A DNA stretch of 5,431 nt from Pseudomonadota bacterium (GTDB taxonomy: Bacteria; Pseudomonadota; Gammaproteobacteria; Enterobacterales; Enterobacteriaceae): contig JAFACP010000401.1 in the NCBI GenBank assembly GCA_023425455.1, forward strand, positions 1 to 5,431, in the 5' to 3' direction. Made by a program: the position numbers and the translations under genes. Shown piece after piece: positions 1 through 5,344 of the stretch. The notes beneath the pieces were generated by a model that was not told where the DNA came from, made no database searches, and saw only the letters and a program-made list of their open reading frames with translations. Position 1 is the first letter of the stretch. Every line of letters starts with the position of its first letter.

Positions 1-986
1 ATATTCAGATACTGGCTGGTCAGCGGCGGAATGATGACGCGTAACGCCTGCGGAATAATGACCTGACGCAGCGTTACCGTGTGGGGCAAACCCAGCGAGC
101 GTGCGGCTTCATGTTGCCCGAAAGGAACCGCCTGGATACCGGAGCGGATGATTTCGGCAATAAACGCGGAAGTATAAATAGAGAGCGCCAGCGTTAATGC
201 AGCCAGTTCAGGGATCAACACCATGCCACCCTGGAAGTTAAACCCACGCAGATGCGGGATCTCCCAGTGTACTGCCGCACCAAAAAACCAGTGCATCAGC
301 AGCGGAAGGATGATGATCAGCGCGAGGGCGGTGGGCCATGTCCTGCGAAGCTGTCCGGTTTTAATCTGGTGCTTGCGGTTATAGCGGAACAGCCCCAGAG
401 AAATGACGAGCGCCACCGCGACAGCCGCGATAAACGCGTACAAACCTTCGCCGACCTGTGGAGAGGGGATGTAGAGCCCGCGATTGCTCAGGAAAAACAG
501 TTCGAAGGCCTCTACTGCCTGGCGTGGTCCGGGCAGGTTGCGTAGCACGGCGAAATACCAGAAAAAGATCTGTAGCAGAGGCGGGATGTTACGGAACGTC
601 TCGATGTAAATTGTCGACAGCTTTCGCAGCAGCCAGTTTTCGGAAAGCCGGGCCAGCCCAAGGAAGAAACCCAGTATAGAAGCGAACACAATACACAGGG
701 CGGAGACGAGCAACGTGTTCAGTAAGCCAACCACGAATACGCGCGCGTAAGTATCCCCTTCCTGGTAATCAATCAGATGCTGAACAATGCCGAACCCCGC
801 ACTGCGATCCAGAAAGGCAAAACCGGAGGTGATCCCACGATTGTTCAGGTTGGTAACGGTGTTATGAATGAGATAAACGGCGATGACCACAACCGCGATA
901 ATAGCAATACTCTGGAAAAGCCAGGCGCGGACCGCGGGATGAGAAAAGGATAACGATCCTTTTACGGCTGAGCGGCGATGGGACAT
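1..986 (-). CDS. aapQ: General L-amino-acid ABC transporter permease AapQ/YhdX (3' end beyond window)
   Basis: One of two inner-membrane permease subunits of a polar amino-acid importer (HAAT/PAAT family). It would pair with AapM, the ATPase AapP and the periplasmic AapJ. I translated it by hand from the ATG at 984-986. The frame stays open for 328 codons to the left edge; the family is usually about 390-400 residues, so roughly 65 C-terminal residues are missing. Visible features: a basic N-terminus, a hydrophobic segment at about 22-41, a membrane block at 83-112, the ETFRNIPPLLQ permease motif at 129-139, further hydrophobic segments at 184-201, 217-232 and 258-280, and the EAA loop that docks the ATPase (EAA at 293-295, then SLGL and IPQALR to about 316). 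The region between the first permease block and the EAA half is long, as in AapQ/YhdX and unlike short HisQ/HisM permeases. A GAGG Shine-Dalgarno lies 7 nt before the ATG. It starts 66 nt after aapJ, probably in one operon. Naming as AapQ rests on its place after AapJ and on this layout. Confidence 0.93.
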   Translation of the reverse strand, partial: MSHRRSAVKGSLSFSHPAVRAWLFQSIAIIAVVVIAVYLIHNTVTNLNNRGITSGFAFLDRSAGFGIVQHLIDYQEGDTYARVFVVGLLNTLLVSALCIVFASILGFFLGLARLSENWLLRKLSTIYIETFRNIPPLLQIFFWYFAVLRNLPGPRQAVEAFELFFLSNRGLYIPSPQVGEGLYAFIAAVAVALVISLGLFRYNRKHQIKTGQLRRTWPTALALIIILPLLMHWFFGAAVHWEIPHLRGFNFQGGMVLIPELAALTLALSIYTSAFIAEIIRSGIQAVPFGQHEAARSLGLPHTVTLRQVIIPQALRVIIPPLTSQYLN

Positions 987-1017
987 AAAGAAACCTCGGT
1001 AACCATGACTCTGGAGT

Positions 1018-1038
1018 GGGCACTGCAGCGCAGTGCCC
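1018..1038 (-). terminator. Intercistronic hairpin between aapJ and aapQ (attenuator or mRNA stabiliser)
   Basis: A perfect 8-bp stem, GGGCACTG pairing with CAGTGCCC around a 5-nt loop, begins 15 nt after the aapJ stop codon. No run of U follows on the minus-strand transcript, so it is not a standard Rho-independent terminator. In transport operons a stem of this kind after the binding-protein gene commonly protects the upstream message from 3' exonucleases, or allows partial read-through. The result is much more binding protein than permease. That role is inferred; only the stem is seen directly. Confidence 0.75.
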
Positions 1039-1052
1039 GTTACAGCAACGAC

Positions 1053-2078
1053 TTAACGTACCGGCGGGGCGTACTGAATGCCGCCGTTATTCCAGAGGTT
1101 GTTCTGGCCACGTTTGATTTTCAGCGGGCTTTCCATACCCACATTGCGCTCAAAGATCTCGCCGTAGTTACCCACCTGTTTGACGATGTTATACGCCCAC
1201 TTGTTATCAAGCTTCAGGTCTTTACCGAAATCACCCTCTTTACCCAGCAGATGCGCCATGTCCGGCGTCGTTGGGTTTGCGGCTTTCTCGTCAACGTTTT
1301 TCGAGTTAACGCCCATCTCTTCGGCATTCAGCATGGCAAACAGCGTCCAGCGAACGATGGAGAACCAGTCTTCATCACCGCGACGGACAACCGGCCCCAG
1401 AGGTTCTTTAGAGATCACTTCAGGCAGAACAATCCACTCGGCCGGATTGCTCAGCTTAATGCGCAGGGCATAAAGCTGTGACTGGTCAGAGGCCAGAGTA
1501 TCGCAGCGACCGGACTCCAGCGCCTTTGCTGACTCATCGGAGCGATCAAACGTTACCGGGGTATACTTCATCTTGTTCGCTTTGAAGTAGTCCGCGACGT
1601 TCAGCTCGGTATCAGTACCCGCCTGAATACAGACCGTCGCGCCATCCAGCTCTTTAGCGCTTTTCAGGCCAGCTTTATTATGCGTAAGGAAGCCGATACC
1701 GTCGTAATAAGTCACGCCGGTAAATGACATCCCCATACCGGCATCACGAGAAGAGGTCCAGGTTGTATTACGGGAAAGTACGTCAACTTCGCCGGACTGC
1801 AGCGCGGTGAAGCGCTCTTTTGCGGTCAGCGGGGTATATTTTACTTTGCTGTCATCACCGAAAACGGCTGCGGCAACGCCGCGGCAGACGTCAACATCAA
1901 TACCGGTAAATTTACCGTTAGCGTCGGCATAAGAGAAGCCAGGTAAACCGTCACTGATACCGCACTGTACAAAACCTTTCTTTTTAACGGCATCCAGCGT
2001 GGTACCGGCATGAGCCTGACTGGCAACAGCAAACAACACGCCTGCGGCGGCCAGGCTGGCTATCATCGTCTTTTTCAT
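1053..2078 (-). CDS. aapJ: Periplasmic L-amino-acid-binding protein AapJ/YhdW
   Basis: Solute-binding protein (SBP family 3, PF00497 type) that captures amino acids in the periplasm and delivers them to the AapQM permease. It is 341 residues, the usual full length of AapJ/YhdW. Residues 1-24 form a Sec signal peptide: two early lysines, an Ala/Leu/Val-rich core, and an AHA cleavage site before Gly25. The mature protein carries the family-3 signature around residues 57-72 (FTGIDVDVCRGVAAAV), then the ERFTALQSGEVDVL stretch at 88-101 and the ligand-region pattern RNTTWTSSRD at 103-112. Four cysteines of the mature chain (39, 65, 150, 192) could form disulfides. The start is supported by AGGA 6 nt upstream of the ATG and by the clean signal peptide. 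It heads the operon, with aapQ next, behind a sigma-54-type promoter and NtrC-like sites. In E. coli K-12 the yhdW copy is, as I recall, annotated as defective; here it looks intact. Exact substrate specificity cannot be read from sequence; Rhizobium Aap has broad amino-acid specificity. Confidence 0.95.
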   Translation of the reverse strand: MKKTMIASLAAAGVLFAVASQAHAGTTLDAVKKKGFVQCGISDGLPGFSYADANGKFTGIDVDVCRGVAAAVFGDDSKVKYTPLTAKERFTALQSGEVDVLSRNTTWTSSRDAGMGMSFTGVTYYDGIGFLTHNKAGLKSAKELDGATVCIQAGTDTELNVADYFKANKMKYTPVTFDRSDESAKALESGRCDTLASDQSQLYALRIKLSNPAEWIVLPEVISKEPLGPVVRRGDEDWFSIVRWTLFAMLNAEEMGVNSKNVDEKAANPTTPDMAHLLGKEGDFGKDLKLDNKWAYNIVKQVGNYGEIFERNVGMESPLKIKRGQNNLWNNGGIQYAPPVR

Positions 2079-2112
2079 AATGCATCCTGTGTGGCGAAAT
2101 TTATCGTTATAG

Positions 2113-2130
2113 AGGCGCTTTAAAACGCCT
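2113..2130. other. Imperfect dyad in the aapJ leader
   Basis: An 18-bp near-palindrome, AGGCGCTTTAAAACGCCT, has 5-bp GC-rich arms around a TTTAAA core and one mismatched C/A pair. It lies between the predicted sigma-54 transcription start (about 2153) and the aapJ ribosome-binding site, so it would be inside the leader RNA. It could be an operator for an unidentified regulator or a weak leader hairpin. The symmetry is seen directly; any role is unproven. Confidence 0.35.
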
Positions 2131-2163
2131 GGACCTGTCTGTGGCTTTGGCCAGGGTTAATAA

Positions 2164-2179
2164 AGCAAACGCAATGCCA
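2164..2179 (-). promoter_or_regulatory. Sigma-54 (-24/-12) promoter of the aap operon
   Basis: On the minus strand the sequence reads TGGCATTGCGTTTGCT. It fits the RpoN consensus TGGCAC(G)-N4-TTGC(A/T), with the GG and GC elements in exact register. The -12 C is near 2165, which predicts a start near 2153 and a leader of about 75 nt before aapJ. Sigma-54 promoters need an enhancer-binding activator, and two NtrC-like dyads lie at the expected upstream distance. From memory, yhdWXYZ is an Ntr-regulon operon in E. coli, which agrees. I see no obvious IHF consensus in the 2180-2250 spacer. Confidence 0.8.
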
Positions 2180-2252
2180 GGTTTGCGCTCAGCGTATTTA
2201 AGAGAAAACTGAACGCATAATGCTGAGTGTAGACAGGCTTAAATAAACTGGA

Positions 2253-2269
2253 TGCCCTGAAATGGTGCA
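2253..2269 (-). promoter_or_regulatory. NtrC-like enhancer site, proximal
   Basis: The minus strand reads TGCACCATTTCAGGGCA. The left half is identical to the NtrC half-site TGCACCA, and the right half is a weaker version of TGGTGCA, at the correct 17-bp overall length. Its centre (2261) is about 108 bp upstream of the predicted sigma-54 start, the position of a main NtrC site at glnAp2. Binding by NtrC is inferred from pattern and position. Confidence 0.65.
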
Positions 2270-2280
2270 AAGGGCCAACC

Positions 2281-2299
2281 TGCGCCACAAACTGGAGCA
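2281..2299 (-). promoter_or_regulatory. NtrC-like enhancer site, distal (spacing atypical)
   Basis: On the plus strand TGCGCCA and TGGAGCA form an imperfect dyad (6 of 7 positions symmetric) separated by 5 nt. Canonical NtrC sites have 3 nt between these half-sites, so this one is 2 nt too long and may bind weakly. Its centre is about 29 bp from the proximal site and about 137 bp from the predicted start, which resembles the paired arrangement at glnAp2. Treated as a probable low-affinity partner site. Confidence 0.4.
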
Positions 2300-2524
2300 A
2301 AATTGATATGTGGTCGGGAATAAAGCCGAAGATGATTTCTGTCGCGAATATTAGCCGGGGATATAAAACAATTAATATGTGAATGCCATCACTGTGGAAT
2401 ATGTAATCTGGCTATTTTGACGGAAAAGATGTGACTGATTTAGAAATTAATTTATGGCGCTGGAATAAATTAGGGCTATTTTTTTACTTAGCCAAAAAGG
2501 CTGCACTATTTAAAGGCAAAAGTT
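2300..2524. other. AT-rich non-coding stretch upstream of the aap enhancer
   Basis: No plausible coding frame with a ribosome-binding site is seen on either strand here. The stretch is distinctly more AT-rich than the flanking genes. It contains the CRP-like site, two copies of the 9-mer GGCTATTTT (2410-2418 and 2474-2482), and a set of short competing stems (GGCTA 2474-2478, TAGCC 2489-2493, GGCT 2499-2502). It separates the yhdV terminator from the NtrC-like sites. Confidence 0.6.
2375..2396. promoter_or_regulatory. Near-consensus CRP (cAMP receptor protein) site
   Basis: The core TGTGA-ATGCCA-TCACT (2378-2393) matches the CRP consensus TGTGA-N6-TCACA at nine of ten core positions, with AT-rich flanks on the left. 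It lies about 230 bp upstream of the predicted sigma-54 start. A poor -10-like TAATAT on the minus strand at 2348-2353 puts a start near 2341, about 44 bp from the CRP centre, so a second CRP-activated sigma-70 promoter is possible, as with glnAp1 upstream of glnAp2. The site is strong by eye; its target promoter is uncertain. Confidence 0.5.
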
Positions 2525-2554
2525 AAAAGCAAAAGCGCGGGCCAGGCCGCGCTT
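2525..2554 (-). terminator. Rho-independent terminator after yhdV
   Basis: On the minus-strand transcript a perfect 8-bp stem, AAGCGCGG with CCGCGCTT (2547-2554 and 2533-2540), encloses a 6-nt loop and is followed by a U-rich tail (UUUUGCUUUU). It begins about 26 nt after the yhdV stop, so it closes that unit and insulates the aap promoter region. Confidence 0.88.
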
Positions 2555-2580
2555 GCGTAGAAGCATATGGTCCCCGGGCG

Positions 2581-2802
2581 TTACCTCGTTAAGGCCACGA
2601 TCCCCAGGGTCAAGCCCGCGACAGCAGCGGCTCCGCCAGCAATCGCCCCTGCGGTTTCCCAGTTGTCCTGAGTTGTGCCTTTCATACAGGTATTGGTATG
2701 AACCAACCGGCCCTGATCGTCGTATACCGGTACACAGGGTGAATCATGCGCACAGCCGGTAAGCAGCGCAGCGAGTAGTGCAACGGGAATGAATTTTTTC
2801 AT
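2581..2802 (-). CDS. yhdV: YhdV family small lipoprotein
   Basis: A 73-residue lipoprotein of unknown function. The N-terminus has an early KK, a hydrophobic core and the lipobox LLTGC with the lipidated Cys at position 17. The residue after it is Ala rather than Asp, which predicts outer-membrane sorting. The mature part (57 residues) has a short polar section with three further cysteine-containing or Gln-rich stretches (CVPVYDDQGR, NTCMKGTTQDN). It ends in a Gly/Ala-rich hydrophobic segment at about 50-72 that could insert in or lie against a membrane. Length and sequence closely match my memory of E. coli YhdV. The ATG is preceded by GAGGT 6 nt upstream. Its own terminator follows, and a candidate promoter lies at 2869-2877, so it is probably monocistronic. 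In K-12 it sits between acrF and yhdW; here it sits between a c-di-GMP gene and aapJ. Confidence 0.93.
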   Translation of the reverse strand: MKKFIPVALLAALLTGCAHDSPCVPVYDDQGRLVHTNTCMKGTTQDNWETAGAIAGGAAAVAGLTLGIVALTR

Positions 2803-2826
2803 GATGTTACCTCAGTATTTTCTCTC

Positions 2827-2860
2827 ATTCGTTAAATATCCCGACGGACAAATAACGAAT
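2827..2860 (-). other. Long-range inverted repeat in the yhdV leader
   Basis: Perfect 8-bp arms ATTCGTTA (2827-2834) and TAACGAAT (2853-2860) are separated by 18 nt. Within the spacer, TCC and GGA can pair around a GUCG tetraloop. In minus-strand RNA this gives a two-tier stem ending about 24 nt before the yhdV ATG, just upstream of the ribosome-binding site. It could be a leader hairpin or a regulator's operator; no known site is recognised. Confidence 0.45.
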
Positions 2861-2868
2861 CGGTGGCT

Positions 2869-2877
2869 ATTTTAACA
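2869..2877 (-). promoter_or_regulatory. Candidate extended -10 promoter of yhdV
   Basis: The minus strand reads TGTTAAAAT, an extended -10 (TGn followed by TAAAAT, five of six matches to TATAAT). No good -35 is visible 17 nt upstream, which is tolerated by extended -10 promoters. The predicted start would be near 2861, giving a leader of about 60 nt. A 5-bp dyad CGGTG/CACCG (2861-2865, 2876-2880) flanks the element, a possible repressor target. Confidence 0.4.
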
Positions 2878-2936
2878 CCGGGATAAGCCCGTACTGCACG
2901 GGGAATAATCTCAAAGTATGTGGTTTGTAAAAATCG

Positions 2937-3004
2937 TGGAGAAAAGCCAGCAGTCCAGTGGAATATATGGAGAAAGTGTGGAGAACACAGGGGAGTTATT
3001 CTCC
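2937..3004. repeat. Three TGGAGAA repeats plus an inverted copy upstream of yhdV
   Basis: The heptamer TGGAGAA occurs on the plus strand at 2937-2943, 2968-2974 and 2979-2985. The start-to-start distances are 31 and 11 bp, close to three and one turns of the helix. An inverted hexamer TTCTCC lies at 2999-3004 and pairs with GGAGAA at 2980-2985. The phasing suggests a possible protein-binding array, but the motif is short and no known regulator is recognised. Confidence 0.4.
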
Positions 3005-3078
3005 TTAAGATAAATGAATCATTTTGCTACAATGATTTTTTTTCCAAAAAATTGTCGTCCAGGTTTACCTGACCCGTC

Positions 3079-3118
3079 GCTGAAAACAGAGCGACACCGC
3101 CCGTCATCGCGATGTCGC
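3079..3118 (-). terminator. Rho-independent-type terminator after the MHYT-GGDEF-EAL gene
   Basis: On the minus-strand transcript GCGACAUC (3111-3118) pairs with GGUGUCGC (3091-3098), an 8-bp stem with one U-G wobble and a 12-nt loop. It is followed by UCUGUUUU. It starts 7 nt after the stop codon of the c-di-GMP gene. The U-tract is interrupted, so efficiency may be moderate. Confidence 0.65.
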
Positions 3119-3125
3119 CGGCAGT

Positions 3126-5207
3126 TTATTGTGCCGGTGGTGCGTCGATCTTGCCATGCTGGCAAAGTTCTTCCACCGTTTGCGCCGTCACCGGTTTTCC
3201 CAGCAGATAACCCTGCAGCGTATTACACCCGAGCTCCGTGAGAAACGCCTGTTGGGCTTCGGTTTCCACGCCTTCCGCTACAACCTTCAGATTCAGCGTC
3301 TTAGCCAGGGCGACGATCGCTGAGACGATCGTGGCATCACCGCTTTCTCCGCTCAGCTCCTTCACGAAAGCACGATCGATTTTGAGTTCGCATGCGGGGA
3401 GGCGCTTAAGATACAGCAGGCTGGAATAGCCCGTCCCGAAATCATCAATCGAGGCTTTGACCCCTGCCGCGGTGAGCTCCGTCAGCACCCGGACGCTTTC
3501 ATCCGGATTGCTCATCGCCGTTGTTTCGGTCACTTCAAGGATCAGCATTTCAGGGGGAACGCTATGGCGTGCCAGGCAGTCCAGCACCATGTTTACCAGC
3601 GAAGGTTGCTCAAACTGTAGCGTTGACAGGTTTACCGCCATCGACCAGCTCCGGTGGCCCTGCAGATGCCATTCACGCAGCTGGCGACAGGCTTCATTAA
3701 TAACCCAGTTCCCGATGGGAATGATCTGCCCCGTCTTTTCCGCCAGCGGCAGAAATAGGTCCGGGGTCAGTAATCCCTGCTTCGGATGCTGCCAGCGCAG
3801 CAGGGCTTCAAATCCGAGGACGGGGCCCGCAGGGGCATGAAACTTTGGCTGATACAGCAGGCGCAACTCGTTACGCTCGAGCGCCAGCCACAGGTCATTC
3901 ATCAGCTGGAGATGGGCCTGGGCGAGAGTATTCATGGAGGGCTGGAAAAAGTGATAGCCGTTACGCCCCATGTGTTTAGTGTGGTACATCGCGGCGTCGG
4001 CATTAAACATCAGTTCGCGATCGGTTTTCCCGTCGTGCGGATAAAGGGCGATGCCAATGCTAAGGGTGACCACCAGTTCATACGGATCCAGAATAAACGG
4101 GGTCCCGATGGCGCGTACCAGCGCGCTGGCCAGTGAGGCGGCATCATCCGGGCCTTCTGCTTCCGCCAGCAGGACAAACTCATCCCCGCCGATACGTGCC
4201 AGGGTATATTGCCCTTGCAAAGGCTGCAGCAGGCGCTGCGTCACTGCGACCAGCAGCCTGTCGCCAACGTCATGTCCGTAGGCATCATTGATGGCTTTAA
4301 AGCCGTCGAGATCCATAAACATCAGCGCGAAATAGCTGCCTTCGCGGCTGGCTTTGCTGATCGCCTGGTCGAGGCGGTCTTCCAGCAGGATGCGGTTGGG
4401 TAGACGTGTGAGCGTATCGTGAAGCGCCAGCTGCGCCAGCTCACGATTTGCCTCGGCAAGCGAAGAGGCCAGCAGGGAGGTGCGGGCCTGAAGGCGAGCG
4501 TCGAGCATCGACACCAGCAGAGAGATCCCAAGAATGGACAGGGCGACCACACTCACCAGCACGGCCAGCCAGCTGCCGTTAATCCCGTGATGATGCACCA
4601 TGGTCGACATCGGAAACTGTGCGGCCATCATGCCCGCATAGTGCATACCGGCGATAGCGATCCCCATCGCAATGGCGGCCCCGAGCCGCATCAGGGCAAC
4701 CTGTGCGGCATCATGGCGCAAGCGGAACGTCAACCATAGCGCCGCCAGGGAGGCGGCAAGGGCGATAACAACGGAAATCGCGACCCACGTCTTGTCCCAG
4801 ATAATGCCCGGGCTGACTTCAAGCGCGGCCATACCGGTATAGTGCATGGCGACGATACCGCAGCCCATCACCAGCGCGCCGGGCAGCAAGCGGCGCAGCC
4901 TCAGATGTTCACAGCTGACCAGCCACAATGCGAACAGCGAGGCGCCAATCGCAATGATCATCGACAGCACCGTCAGCCCGGTGTCGTAGCTCATGCTCAT
5001 GGAGAGGTCCATCGCCAGCATGCCGATAAAATGCATGGCCCACACGCCAATCCCCATTGCCACGCCGCCTCCCGTCAGCCAGACGCGCGCGGCTACCCCC
5101 TGGCTGCCGGCGACACGCGCAGCCATATTGAGCGCGGTGTAAGCGGCAAGGATAGCGACAACAAAGGAGATGACGACGAGGATATCGTTGTATTGGCTAA
5201 CCAGCAT
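3126..5207 (-). CDS. Membrane MHYT-GGDEF-EAL cyclic-di-GMP turnover protein
   Basis: A 693-residue inner-membrane signalling protein that would make and/or degrade c-di-GMP. Numbering is from the ATG at 5207. Seven or so membrane segments fill residues 1-240 and carry three MHYT repeats: MHFIG 58-62, MHYTG 121-125, MHYAG 188-192. The family is proposed to bind copper and sense a diatomic gas. The GGDEF domain (about 260-420) has TRLPNR, the FMDLDGFK metal/substrate loop and an intact GGDEF at 340-344. The allosteric RxxD inhibitory site upstream is replaced by QGQY. The EAL domain (about 435-680) keeps the phosphodiesterase residues: EALLRW at 467, N526, E558 in LEVTE, DD at 588-589, K609, E645, Q665. 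The architecture is that of Pseudomonas MucR (PA1727). A TTG 33 nt upstream would add 11 residues, but MLVSQYN is the usual MHYT-family N-terminus; neither start has a good Shine-Dalgarno. A terminator follows. No symbol is assigned because I do not know a settled enterobacterial name. Confidence 0.93.
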   Translation of the reverse strand: MLVSQYNDILVVISFVVAILAAYTALNMAARVAGSQGVAARVWLTGGGVAMGIGVWAMHFIGMLAMDLSMSMSYDTGLTVLSMIIAIGASLFALWLVSCEHLRLRRLLPGALVMGCGIVAMHYTGMAALEVSPGIIWDKTWVAISVVIALAASLAALWLTFRLRHDAAQVALMRLGAAIAMGIAIAGMHYAGMMAAQFPMSTMVHHHGINGSWLAVLVSVVALSILGISLLVSMLDARLQARTSLLASSLAEANRELAQLALHDTLTRLPNRILLEDRLDQAISKASREGSYFALMFMDLDGFKAINDAYGHDVGDRLLVAVTQRLLQPLQGQYTLARIGGDEFVLLAEAEGPDDAASLASALVRAIGTPFILDPYELVVTLSIGIALYPHDGKTDRELMFNADAAMYHTKHMGRNGYHFFQPSMNTLAQAHLQLMNDLWLALERNELRLLYQPKFHAPAGPVLGFEALLRWQHPKQGLLTPDLFLPLAEKTGQIIPIGNWVINEACRQLREWHLQGHRSWSMAVNLSTLQFEQPSLVNMVLDCLARHSVPPEMLILEVTETTAMSNPDESVRVLTELTAAGVKASIDDFGTGYSSLLYLKRLPACELKIDRAFVKELSGESGDATIVSAIVALAKTLNLKVVAEGVETEAQQAFLTELGCNTLQGYLLGKPVTAQTVEELCQHGKIDAPPAQ

Positions 5208-5344
5208 GGTCTGTTCAACTCGTTGTGAGGCGTTTAGCAAGCGTAGGTGAAGAGGGCAGAGACCATATCATCGTAAGGAAATGACGAAAAGTGATTTAAG
5301 GCCCTGTCTTTACTAAGGAATAAGGAGCTTTTGACCGCGGAGAA

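Noticed and set aside
252..679. Plus-strand open frames of 97 and 73 codons opposite aapQ
   Set aside because: The minus strand there encodes an uninterrupted permease with family motifs; the plus-strand products are low-complexity and unrecognised.
978..1481. A 167-codon plus-strand open frame overlapping aapJ
   Set aside because: It is antisense to a well-supported gene, has no recognisable domain or signal, and looks like a codon-usage shadow of aapJ.
2471..2505. GGCTA/TAGCC/GGCT alternating stems as a riboswitch-like attenuator
   Set aside because: Stems are only 4-5 bp, lack a terminator U-tract in either direction, and lie upstream of the predicted aapJ start.
2887..2930. TTGAGA as a -35 for yhdV with the downstream GC-rich hairpin region
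   Set aside because: No -10 hexamer occurs 16-18 nt downstream of it; the extended -10 at 2869-2877 is a better candidate.
4842..5228. A 128-codon plus-strand frame rich in His/Gln opposite the MHYT domain
   Set aside because: The odd composition is what the complement of the membrane-coding strand gives; there is no independent evidence of a gene.
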